Assembly: GCA_951812305.1 (NCBI GenBank)
Contig: CATOSB010000018.1
Location: 1 to 64,000 of the forward strand
Reading direction: 5' to 3'
Length of the DNA stretch: 64,000 bases
Source: an uncultured Paracoccaceae bacterium
GTDB taxonomy: Bacteria; Pseudomonadota; Alphaproteobacteria; Rhodobacterales; Rhodobacteraceae
Shown: positions 34,559-43,077 of the stretch, in pieces
How positions within the stretch are numbered: position 1 is the first letter of the stretch
How the letters are laid out: each line of letters begins with the position of its first letter
Translations under genes and position numbers: made by a program
Notes under the pieces: generated by a model
Seen by the model: only the letters and a program-made list of their open reading frames with translations
Database searches by the model: none
What the model was told of the DNA's origin: nothing

Positions 34559-34726
34559 ATGCCCTCCCACAACTTGACAATGCGGCTCTATGAGCTGACC
34601 AACGGCAAAAGGTCGGTTGGGCTGATCTACCATACCGAACAGGTGAAATCCATGATTACCGAGGGGTTTGATATCGAGATCACGCCGTCTGGCTCACACA
34701 TTCACCCGCGAAGATCTGCAGCTTAA
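34559..34726 (+). CDS. Small unknown protein before HNH gene
   Basis: 55 residues: MPSHNLTMRLYELTNGKRSVGLIYHTEQVKSMITEGFDIEITPSGSHIHPRRSAA. It starts 52 bp after rpn copy 2 with CGGAGA upstream, and ends 15 bp before the HNH gene, so the two are probably cotranscribed. No motif recognised; the size and spacing suggest an HNH-associated or antitoxin-like partner, which is a guess. Confidence 0.5.
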   Translation: MPSHNLTMRLYELTNGKRSVGLIYHTEQVKSMITEGFDIEITPSGSHIHPRRSAA

Positions 34727-34741
34727 CTACAGAAGGCCATC

Positions 34742-35032
34742 ATGCCGTATTCCACCAATCCAAAAGCTCAGCATGTCTGGGAGAAAGCGCGCCGCGTCAA
34801 AGGGAAGAATCCAAACCTCTATCGACGGGATTCTCAGGGCAATGTACTTTACAAACCGGCTTATAACAGGGACAGCCCTATGGGTTGGCAAGTCGATCAC
34901 ATTTGGCCACGGTCAAAAGGTGGCTCGGATGATCGGCGGAACCTTCAAGCGCTTCAAACTGGCGCAAACAAGCGCAAGTCGAACAAGACGCCAAGAAGGG
35001 CGAGGGCTTCGTATCGCAAGCGCAGATGGTAG
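34742..35032 (+). CDS. Small HNH endonuclease
   Basis: 96 residues. The HNH fold motif is WQVDHIWPRSKGGSDDRRNLQALQTGANKRKSNK, with DH, the central Asn and a final Asn/Lys pair. The N-terminus (YSTNPKAQHVWEKARRVKGKNP) is basic. This domain is usually part of McrA-like or colicin-type nucleases; standing alone it could be a free nuclease or effector. A complete IS66 copy starts 50 bp downstream. Confidence 0.8.
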   Translation: MPYSTNPKAQHVWEKARRVKGKNPNLYRRDSQGNVLYKPAYNRDSPMGWQVDHIWPRSKGGSDDRRNLQALQTGANKRKSNKTPRRARASYRKRRW

Positions 35033-35909
35033 CCGACAAATGCTAGCTTCCGGGACTGCGAATGCCAAATACGATTTGAAAGGTAACTCCCAAGCACCCC
35101 CCACGTTTGAGTGTTATTGTCAGTTTTATGGTGAGTCGAATTTGCCATTTTGCGCGTGTTTTTTTTCTTTCTTGTCTGAATTCTGTGGCGCCGGGTTGAT
35201 TTCTCTGAATCAGTGGTGGGATGGATCAGGTTGCCGCCCTTGAACAACTTCTCGCCACGGCTCTGCGTCGGATCGCTGAGCTTGAAGCTGCGTTGGCGAG
35301 CATGGCGGAAGAGATCACGGACCTGCGCCGACAGTTGGCCAAGAACAGCAGCAATAGCAGCAAGCCCCCTTCAAGTGATGGCCTGAAGAAGCCAGCCCCG
35401 CGCAGCCTGCGTGGCAAATCCGGAAAGAAAAGTGGCGGCCAAGTTGGCCACCGGGGCGACACCCTGCGCCAGACGTCAACACCCGACTTTGTCGAACGGC
35501 ATGAGGCGACGCATTGCAGCGCCTGTCAGAGCGCCCTGACGGCGGAGATGGTGAAAGGGATCGAGAAGCGTCAGGTGTTCGACTTGCCTGCGCCACGCCT
35601 GGAGGTCACCGAGCATCAGGCGGCGGTTTATTGTTGCGACCATTGTCGAGCCACGACGACGGCTGGCTTTCCCGATGGCGTGGCCGCGCATGTGCAATAT
35701 GGCACGCGCATGCGGGCAGTGGCGGTCTATTGCAATGTTCAGCAGCTGATACCCGAGGATCGGGTCTGCCAGCTTATGCGCGACCTGTTTGGGGCCACCA
35801 GCTTGTGCGCGGCCAGCGTGACCAACTGGACGCGCGGCGCGGCAAATAATACCAAGGGTGCTTCAAAATGACTCAGCTATGGATTTTGGGTACCGCCTGA
35901 GGTGCTGAG

Positions 35910-36449
35910 GTGATTCAAGATTGGCAAAGGAGACCACCGATGCCAGCCAGGATACCGATGCGAGCCGATTTTACCGCCAATGATCTGCGCAAGCTTGCCG
36001 CAGAGAGTTCTGATGCCCGGCAGAGCCGACGGCTTTTGTCGCTTGCCGCTATCGCCGATGGCATGTCGCGTGGGGCTGCGGCCCGCATTGGCGGGATGGA
36101 CCGGCAAACGCTCAGGGACTGGGTGCTCCGTTTCAACGCTGATGGTCCAGCGGGGCTGCTGGATCGGCAGCGAGGAGGCTCGCGATCCCGCCTTGACAAT
36201 GCGCAACTGGATGAACTGGCGGCTCTTGTCGAGACCGGTCCTGATCCTGAAAAGGACGGTGTCGTCCGCTGGCGGCGGGTCGATTTGAAGAATGTGATCA
36301 AGGCGCGTTTTGGCGTCGACTATCACGAGCGCCATGTGGGGCAGATTCTGCACAATCTGGGCTTTTCCCACATCAGCGCACGCCCTCAGCACCCGGGGCA
36401 GGACGTGCAGGTCATTGAGGATTTCAAAAAAACTTCGGCGACAATCTGA
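35910..36449 (+). CDS. IS630-family transposase OrfA (element #3)
   Basis: 179 residues with helix-turn-helix segments (RRLLSLAAIADGMSRGAAARIGGMDRQTLRDW and the second domain with YHERHVGQILHNLGFSH). The frame ends just past an A7 run (36426-36432); a -1 step there would join EDFKK to NFGDNLKETLQGVPPDKPVEIWFQDE, the expected continuation. Confidence 0.88.
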   Translation: MIQDWQRRPPMPARIPMRADFTANDLRKLAAESSDARQSRRLLSLAAIADGMSRGAAARIGGMDRQTLRDWVLRFNADGPAGLLDRQRGGSRSRLDNAQLDELAALVETGPDPEKDGVVRWRRVDLKNVIKARFGVDYHERHVGQILHNLGFSHISARPQHPGQDVQVIEDFKKTSATI

Positions 36450-36466
36450 AGGAGACGCTTCAGGGG

Positions 36467-37009
36467 GTGCCGCCGGACAAACCCGTCGAAATCTGGTTCC
36501 AGGACGAGATGCGTCTCGGTCAGAAGAACACCCGCGTCCGCCAGTGGGCACGCAAGGGCACACGGCCCCGCCAGCCCGCCGATCAGCGTTACCAAAATGC
36601 GTATCTTTTTGGCGCCATCTGCCCCGAACGCGGCACCGGCGCGGCGATCATGATGCCAGCAGCCGACACCTATGCGATGCAGCGCCACCTGGAAGAAATC
36701 AGCAAAATTGTCTCCGATGGCGCCCACGCCGTCATCCTCATGGACCAAGCCGGCTGGCACACGACATCCGCTCTGGAAATCCCGCAAAACCTGTCGCTCA
36801 TGTTTCTGCCGCCCAAATCACCAGAGCTGAATCCAACCGAAAACATTTGGCAATATCTCCGCCAGACATGGCTCGCAAACCGGACGTTCGACACATATGA
36901 CGCGATTCTCGACGCGGGGTGCGAGGCCTGGAACAACCTCATCGCAAGACCGCAAACCATCACATCCATCGCAAGCCGCAACTGGGCGAAAGTCGGTCAG
37001 ATTGAATAA
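36467..37009 (+). CDS. IS630-family transposase OrfB (element #3)
   Basis: 180 residues with the DDE residues in EIWFQDEMRLGQ, VILMDQAGWH and SPELNPTENIWQYLRQ. Normally translated as an OrfA-OrfB fusion by the slip in the A7 run; the ATG at 36467 is probably not a real start. Confidence 0.88.
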   Translation: MPPDKPVEIWFQDEMRLGQKNTRVRQWARKGTRPRQPADQRYQNAYLFGAICPERGTGAAIMMPAADTYAMQRHLEEISKIVSDGAHAVILMDQAGWHTTSALEIPQNLSLMFLPPKSPELNPTENIWQYLRQTWLANRTFDTYDAILDAGCEAWNNLIARPQTITSIASRNWAKVGQIE

Positions 37010-37932
37010 CCCTTGGTATAAGATGGGTGTCGTGGTTGAACACATTCTCGCCCGGCTTGCCGAAGGCGGCGTTCGGCATCTGGACGAGACCGGACTTCGT
37101 GTTGCCGGCAAGCTGCACTGGCTGCACACGATCTGCGATACCGTCTTCACCCATTACCGCATCAGCGCCAAACGCGGTGCTGTTCCAACCTTCCTGACCG
37201 GCGGGACGATCATTCATGATCACTGGAAACCCTACTACGCCCATATGAGCGGAGTGGACGCCCACGCCCTCTGCGGGGCGCATCACTTGCGCGAACTCAA
37301 GGCCATCGAAGAGATCGAAAAAGAGCCTTGGGCGACGGAGATGAGCGCAGTGCTTCATAGCGCCAATCAGCTCAGATGCGCGGCTCAGGATCAAGGCGAG
37401 ACCGAACTCCCGGAACTGGTTCGCCAGGGTATAGTCACCAGATACATGGCGATCCTCGCCAAGGGGCTCGCCTTCCACGAACGCCAGCCCCCGCTGGCCA
37501 AAAGCCCCGGCACCCGCGGCCGAAAAGCCAGGCGGCCAGGCCACAACCTGCTCCTCCGCCTGCGTGACTACCGCGATGACGTTTTGCGATTCATCGCCGA
37601 CTTCGCGGTCCCATTCACAAACAATCAGGCCGAACAGGACCTGCGCATGATGAAGCTGCGCATGAAAATCTCGGGCACCTTCCGCACCCTCGAGGGCGCG
37701 CGGGTCTTCGCCGACATCAGGTCCGTCATCTCGACGGCCAGAAAACACCGGTTCAACATCCTGGAAATCCTGACCCTGTCACCACCTCAGATCATCGCAC
37801 GGCTCTGACGGAACAAAACCCCGCAACCCTATCGGACAGGGTGCTTGGGAGTTACGAAAGGTGTTTCATTTTATCCCTGCATACCTGCATAATTGTCAGA
37901 ACAATCGACTGGGCAACTCGAGCGTTTGTCTA

Positions 37933-38618
37933 TCATGCCGTCATCTCCCGGGTATAGTCATTCCATAGCGCGAAGGCATCTGCCCGTGAGTAGCGACAGG
38001 CCGTGGCGGTGAGACGATAGCGGCGAGTTTTGAAGATGGTATTGATCCGGTCATGGGCGGCAAGGAAACGTTGGGCTTGCCCGGGCGACTTGAACCGGCC
38101 CATTATTTTCTCACGTCTGCGGGTCGGCCTGTGGCTGCCTTCGATCCGGTTGTTGAGGCCCTTATGGGCGCGGTGGTCGGTTTCGTGTAGCGGCGCCGCC
38201 TATCCGTGATGAGCACCCCCGGTTGGCCACATCGGGCGATCACCCGTTTCGGGAAGCGCTTGGCGGCTTTGGTATTGCGGCACGTCTGAACCAGGATATC
38301 GAGCGTGTCGCCATTGGCGTCCACGACCCGCCAGAGCCAGTGCTTCACACCATTGATCCGGATCCCGCCCTCATCCAGATGCCACTTGTCGTTTGGACAC
38401 GGTTGATCCCGACGGATGCCGGTCGCAAAATGCGGACCAAACCGATTAACCCAAAGCCGGATCGCTTCGCGGCTGACGATCACGCCCCGCTCCGCCAGCA
38501 GATTCTCGACATCCGCCGTACTGAGCGCAAAACGATGGTGGACCCAAACCGCATAGGCCACAATCTCGCGGGGGAAACGAAAGCCCTTCAGGTTCGGCAT
38601 TGACGATGGAATCTTCAT
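37933..38618 (-). pseudogene. IS6-family transposase, frameshifted
   Basis: Starts MKIPSSMPNLKGFRFPREIVAYAVWVHHRF at 38618. The DDE start WHLDEGGIRINGVKHWLWRVVD and LVQTCRNTKAAKRFPKRVI are clear. Around 38190-38210 the frame breaks after VLITD; the other frame continues ETDHRAHKGLNNRIEGSHRPTRRREKIMGRFKSPGQAQRFLAAHD...NDYTREMTA to 37933. An indel in the core makes it inactive. It truncates the HTH gene of module C. Confidence 0.85.
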
Positions 38619-38646
38619 GCCTGACCCTATAAACAGATTATTCCCG

Positions 38647-38883
38647 TTAAACAACTTGGCAATGCAGTTCACGGGAATAATACTTCCGCAAGGTCTTTTC
38701 ATCGCATCCCGGAACGATGGCGATTTTGCCATGTGTCATGCCTCCGCCGCGCAGATCCACGACAAGCTTCTGATTTGCCTTGCTTTTTGCGTATGCCTTC
38801 CGACCGCGCGGGTCTTTCATCGGCAGCAAGGGATTTCCAAAGAGGTCTGTTTCCGGGTCTGCGGTGGAATTTTCAGGTTTCAC
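38647..38883 (-). pseudogene. Phage-type HTH protein, module C, 3' truncated by IS6
   Basis: MKPENSTADPETDLFGNPLLPMKDPRGRKAYAKSKANQKLVVDLRGGGMTHGKIAIVPGCDEKTLRKYYSREL, then divergence (HCQVV). Nearly identical to module A over 73 residues; the C-terminus was lost to the IS6 element. Confidence 0.65.
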
Positions 38884-38886
38884 GGG

Positions 38887-38911
38887 AAAAAACCTCCGAG
38901 TTTGGGGGAGG
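38887..38911 (-). terminator. Terminator-like hairpin, module C
   Basis: CCTCC...GGGGGAGG stem followed on the minus strand by TTTTTTCCC. An imperfect copy of the terminators in modules A and B. Confidence 0.5.
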
Positions 38912-38984
38912 CGGGTCTGGCCGGTCGGAGCGCTCGGCCTTTTGACCGCCCCCCCTTGATTGATCGTTGTCGGTGAACGGGCGG

Positions 38985-39272
38985 TCAGTGCCGACCGCGC
39001 TTCCCGATGCCTTGCTTGACCCTGTCGTGGTATGCCTTCTCCCCGGTGCCGTTCCCATCGGCTGTGCTACGGTTTGCATCGGGTGCGGCTTCATAGCAAA
39101 AGGACGGGATGTGCCCGTTTTTCGTCAAGGTCTTGGTGAGTCGCAGCACCGCATCCGCTGAGTTGACGATGGCCCCATGGAACCTGATCTCGCCACTGCG
39201 GCCATCCTCTGCGACAGCTACCGCAATCGTATCCTTGTGGACATCCAGGCCCACATAAAGTGCTTTGTTCAT
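38985..39272 (-). pseudogene. IS110 transposase N-terminus joined to HNH tail (module C)
   Basis: The ATG at 39272 opens MNKALYVGLDVHKDTIAVAVAEDGRSGEIRFHG...GHIPSFCYEAAPD, the catalytic N-terminus of an IS110 DEDD transposase nearly identical to the complete one at 43.1 kb. After about 69 codons it switches to the HNH tail YHDRVKQGIGKRGRH (stop 38985). A deletion joined the two. The IS110 5' end abuts the Tn3#2 repeat at 39352. Confidence 0.75.
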
Positions 39273-39356
39273 TTGCGTTTCCTCCGTCGAACAATCTTCA
39301 GTTCGTCGAGAAAACCACAACGGCGGATGCCCCCGCAAAAAAAACGCTCATTCGGT

Positions 39357-42260
39357 CTAAGCAATTTCAGTCCTGATCTTGCCCCAGATGTACTGGCCGA
39401 TGAGCAGGATATGCTCCCAACCGAGAGGTGAGATGTGCGCCAGCAGTTCGCCAGGCGTTTCCAGCCCCGCCCGTTTGCGCTGCATGACGGCTTTGCCCAA
39501 TTGCTTCGTATTCCAGTGCACGATGATTGCCGTGAGCAGATTGAGGCCGGCAAGACGGAAATGCTGGCTTTCGGTTGTCCTATCCCGGATCTCGCCCTGA
39601 CGACCGATCCGTAATGCGTTTTTCAGAGCGTGGTGCGATTCACCCTTGTTGAGTCCGATATTGGCCCGACGCTGCATGTCGATACTCAACGCCCACTCGA
39701 TCATGAACAGCGTCCGTTCGATCCGTCCGATTTCCCGAAGAGCAATGGCAAGATCATGCTGGCGCGGACGGGCCGACAATTGCTTCAGCATCTGGCTCGG
39801 CGCCACCTTGCCGGAGAGCATCGTTGCGGTGCATCGCAACACATCGGGCCAATTGTCGAGGAACGTCTGTTCCCGAGCCTTGCCTCCGATCAGCCCTCTG
39901 AGTTCATTTGGGACGTTTTTGGGTTCGAAGACGTACAACCGCTTGGATTGCAGGTCGCGAATACGGGGAATGAAGAGATAACCCAGCAGCGAACTGGCGG
40001 CGAACACGAGATCGGTGAACCCGCCCGTATCGGCGTAGTGTTCCTTGATCCGCCTGCCGGTTTCGGTCAGACACAGGCCGTCCAGAATATATGGTGCTTC
40101 GCTCACTGTGGAAGGGATAGTGCCTATCCAGAAGGGTCCGAATTGATCGGACAAATGGGTATAGGCTTTGAGCCCCGTTTCTTGCCCATACCTGGCGTTG
40201 ATGAGGTTCATGGCCTCACCTTGACGCGTTGTTGGAAAAAACTGTCCGTCGCTGGATGAAGTCTGCCCCGATCCCCAGTATTGGGCCATGGGGAGATTGG
40301 ACTGCGCTTCGAGTACTGTGGCCAGCGCCTCGTTGATCGCTTCGCTTTCGACGTGCCAGCGCGACAGCCGGGACAGTTGAAAATAGTCATGGGTGCTGGT
40401 CGCCTCGGCCATCTTGCTCAGGCCAATATTCAACCCCTCCGCCAGGATCACGTTCAGCAAACCGATCCGATCCTTGCAGGGAACCCCCGTACGCAGATGC
40501 GTGAAGGCCTCGGTGAAGCCCGTGTCCCTGTCCACGTCCTGAAGAATATCCGTGATCCGGGTATTGGGCAGACGCCGATACAGATCGAGAACCAGTTCGG
40601 CGGCCTCTTCCGGCACATCCGCCTTCAATCGCTCGATGCGCAGTTCTCCATCTTCGATGATGCCGTTGGGAAGGGTGCCATTCCTGACCGCTGCTGCCAG
40701 TCGTTCCAGGCCATCCTCAAGGCGGCGCTTGCGATCCTTGATCCAGGCTTCCGGTTCCAGCGGGACCATAAGTCCCGGCATCGCCCTTGCAGCCTCTTCC
40801 GGCACGAGTATTTGCCTGGTGTCGGCATACCGGCGGGCATGTGCCAACCAGATGTCGTTGGATCGGAAGGCTTCACGCAAATGGCACATTACCGCCACAA
40901 TCCAGAGCCGTTCCGTTTCGGTCTCCGGCTTTTGCAGGTGGCTCCGCCAGTTTGACCGGGGTGTCAGGAAGGCCAGAGAGCGGGATGGAATATCTCGCCC
41001 GTCGCGGATGATGGCTGCGGCGTCGAGCAAGGGCTGGGCCACGGCGGCCCCGCTGATGTCCAGTACGGCCAGCATGCGCTTGGCATAGAGCTTGAAGCTG
41101 TGGAACCCCTTCACGATATGGTCCAGAGGCTCGGCCTTGACGGTTTGTCCCGGTTGAGTGGCCATGGCGACAAGTGCGCCCGGATCGTCCCAACCGCAGG
41201 ACGCGTCAACTGCGCCGACCAGGGCCGCATCATCGCCCCTTGCCAACAACAACGTAGCCCCCAGAGATCCAAGGCCGACCAGTGTGCTGGCGATATCCGC
41301 CTGTGCCTGTTGAACCCGAAGCTCACAGAGCTTCTTTGCCTCCCGCCAAATCTTGCCCGTGATCCGGTCGTGGGTTTCGACAACGACGTCCGCAATGGCA
41401 GCGTGCCATTCCACGACGCAGGTGGCCAGAATGGCAAGGCGGCGGTCGCTGGTGATCTCCTGAAGGCCGCCTGTGAAGTACCGCTCGCCCTGGCGGCGCA
41501 GGCGCGTGACCCGGTGGGGCGGAATGCCATCGAGGACGGCAGGCCCCAGCTCGATCACCTGCAGAAACTCCAGTCGGTCCAGTTGCCGGTTGAGATCGGC
41601 CGTATTCCGCCCCACCTCGAACTGGCGCAGCCAGATGAACCGGCTCAGTCTGCCATCCACATCCTCGCTGAGCAGGTTGTCAAGCCGATTGCGCATCCCG
41701 CTTTCCAGACGCGCCACGATCCGGGCGTCAATTCGGCGTTCGGCTGCAACCAGAGCATCGGCGCAGAGCCTCTCGATGGTCGATATGGCAGGCAGGATGA
41801 TCTGCCGGCGCCGGCATTCCCCTACGAAGTCTTTCACAAGGCCCTCGCTGGATTGGGCCGCTTCGGCTTGTTGGTCGAGCCAGGACTTCATCTGCTTCAC
41901 GCGCTTGCCCGTGAACATCTTGTACCCGTAAATCTTGCGCAACGTGCCGAGGTGTTCTCGACGGGTTTTTTTGCGGGCCGCATAGCACAGCAGATTCTCC
42001 ACCTTTAGCCCCAGCTGAGCTGCGATGAAACGGGAGACGGCTTCCGGGATCACCTCGCCCGGCTTCAATAGCCGACCAGGATAGCGCAGGACGCAAAGCT
42101 GAAGCGCAAAGCCGATCTGGTTCTCCGGCCGCCTGCGCGTCCGGATGTGCTCGATATCATCATCCGCCAGGGTGTAGTGCTGTAGCAGGGCAGGTTCGCC
42201 CGTGGGCAGGTCGAAGAGAGCGGTCCGCTGACGATGCGTCAGAACATTGCGTCTTGGCAT
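39357..42260 (-). CDS. tnpA: Tn3-family transposase TnpA (Tn3#2)
   Basis: 967 residues from the ATG at 42260 (AAGGAC upstream), N-terminus MPRRNVLTHRQRTALFDLP. Conserved Tn3 blocks are present: TSSSDGQFFPTTRQGEAMNLINARYG, LCLTETGRRIKEHYADTGGFTD and the C-terminus HISPLGWEHILLIGQYIWGKI. Its stop overlaps the inner end of the left repeat. The coding frame is intact, but both ends of the transposon are disrupted, so it may only act on other elements with similar repeats. Confidence 0.95.
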   Translation of the reverse strand: MPRRNVLTHRQRTALFDLPTGEPALLQHYTLADDDIEHIRTRRRPENQIGFALQLCVLRYPGRLLKPGEVIPEAVSRFIAAQLGLKVENLLCYAARKKTRREHLGTLRKIYGYKMFTGKRVKQMKSWLDQQAEAAQSSEGLVKDFVGECRRRQIILPAISTIERLCADALVAAERRIDARIVARLESGMRNRLDNLLSEDVDGRLSRFIWLRQFEVGRNTADLNRQLDRLEFLQVIELGPAVLDGIPPHRVTRLRRQGERYFTGGLQEITSDRRLAILATCVVEWHAAIADVVVETHDRITGKIWREAKKLCELRVQQAQADIASTLVGLGSLGATLLLARGDDAALVGAVDASCGWDDPGALVAMATQPGQTVKAEPLDHIVKGFHSFKLYAKRMLAVLDISGAAVAQPLLDAAAIIRDGRDIPSRSLAFLTPRSNWRSHLQKPETETERLWIVAVMCHLREAFRSNDIWLAHARRYADTRQILVPEEAARAMPGLMVPLEPEAWIKDRKRRLEDGLERLAAAVRNGTLPNGIIEDGELRIERLKADVPEEAAELVLDLYRRLPNTRITDILQDVDRDTGFTEAFTHLRTGVPCKDRIGLLNVILAEGLNIGLSKMAEATSTHDYFQLSRLSRWHVESEAINEALATVLEAQSNLPMAQYWGSGQTSSSDGQFFPTTRQGEAMNLINARYGQETGLKAYTHLSDQFGPFWIGTIPSTVSEAPYILDGLCLTETGRRIKEHYADTGGFTDLVFAASSLLGYLFIPRIRDLQSKRLYVFEPKNVPNELRGLIGGKAREQTFLDNWPDVLRCTATMLSGKVAPSQMLKQLSARPRQHDLAIALREIGRIERTLFMIEWALSIDMQRRANIGLNKGESHHALKNALRIGRQGEIRDRTTESQHFRLAGLNLLTAIIVHWNTKQLGKAVMQRKRAGLETPGELLAHISPLGWEHILLIGQYIWGKIRTEIA

Positions 42261-42352
42261 GAAATTTGTCCTTTTGAAGGAGTGTCTGTTCAGTGCAAAA
42301 TCCACGTCAACAAAATCAACGAGTTGCAGGACGAAAATCCAGGGGGGTTCAA

Positions 42353-43072
42353 TTGGGACAACGCGCCGCCATCTATGCCAGAGTGTCCACTTCGGACCAA
42401 TCCTGTGATCGGCAGGTCGCGGATCTAAAGCGTTTCGCGATTAAGCTGAGACACAGCTTGATTGTGAAACGCATGCAAAATCAGTATGTTGCGGGCGTTT
42501 TAACATAATATTGTGATTCAACATCATGTCAAAACGCTTTAACCGCTTTTGCAAAGCGCAGCGATTACGATGTTATCGATATCTTCCGAGAAACAGCCTC
42601 AGGCTCCAAAGTGAGCCGAGCGGCGCGCAACCGGATCATGAAGCTTGCACAGGCCCATCAGATTGATGCCATTCTCGTCACGGAACTGTCCAGATGGGGT
42701 CGTTCAACACAAGACTTGCTGGGAACACTGGATCAACTGGCCGGCTGGAAGGTGTCGGTGGTTGCAATGAGCGGTATGACCTTCGAACTCGACACGCCGC
42801 ACGGGCGCATGATGGCGACGATGCTGGCCGGGATCGCCCAATTCGAGCGCGACATGCTAAGCGAGCGTGTCAAGTCCGGGCTGGCCGCAGCCCGCGCCCG
42901 AGGCAAAAAGCTCGGTCGTCAGCCAGGTCAAAGACCGGTATCAGACAAGTTCGCTCCGAAGGTCATTCGGGCTGTCAGCGAAGGTCGTAGTTATCGCTGG
43001 ATAGCCCGAGACCTCGGGATCAGCAAAAATACCGTCCTCAACATCATGAAAAGACACCGGGAGAATCCTTAG
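42353..43072 (+). pseudogene. tnpR: Tn3#2 serine resolvase, split by a MITE
   Basis: Probable start TTG 42353 (GGGGGG upstream): LGQRAAIYARVSTSDQSCDRQVADL with the nucleophile Ser, then a 112-bp MITE at a TA. From 42542 the frame goes on TAFAKRSDYDVIDIFRETASG...SRWGRSTQDLL...FERDMLSERVKSGLAAARARGKKLGRQ and ends with an HTH (YRWIARDLGISKNTVLNIM). Without the MITE and one TA it is 201 residues in frame, the usual resolvase length. Confidence 0.88.
42428..42539. mobile_element. 112-bp MITE (TA target, IS630/Tc1 type)
   Basis: The ends AAGCGTTT and AAACGCTT form an inverted repeat; TA is duplicated at 42426-42427 and 42540-42541. The left part folds on itself (GCGTTTCGCGATTAAGCTG...CAGCTTGATTGTGAAACGC). 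No coding capacity. Confidence 0.8.
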
Positions 43073-43077
43073 ACCAA

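Larger units (their letters stand above)
35849..37018 (+). mobile_element. IS630-family element #3 inside IS66 copy C
   Basis: The host sequence is known, so the ends are exact: ATACCAAGGGT at the left, CCCTTGGTA at the right, 1170 bp, with TA duplicated (35847-35848 and 37019-37020). Confidence 0.93.
35221..37808 (+). pseudogene. tnpC: IS66-family transposase (copy C), split by IS630
   Basis: Residues 1-209 are on 35221-35848 (up to TRGAAN) and the rest on 37021-37808 (from KMGVVVEHIL). Taking out 35849-37018 and one TA restores 471 codons in frame. Sequence is near identical to copies A and B, with Gln at residue 365 like A but the silent GTATAG variant like B. Confidence 0.92.
35083..37855 (+). 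mobile_element. IS66-family element copy C, interrupted by IS630
   Basis: Same ends as copies A and B (GTAACTCCC at 35083, GGGAGTTAC to 37855) and 1.6 kb without the inner IS630. The flanks are TTTGAAAG and GAAAGGTG, not an 8-bp duplication, so one flank has been replaced since insertion. Confidence 0.9.

Noticed and set aside
37856..37863. An 8-bp target duplication for IS66 copy C
   Set aside because: The flanks TTTGAAAG and GAAAGGTG share only an offset GAAAG, not a direct 8-bp repeat.
18334..39361. Calling the two Tn3 transposases copies of one element
   Set aside because: Their proteins and terminal repeats differ clearly; only the fragment at 44568-44849 belongs with Tn3#1.
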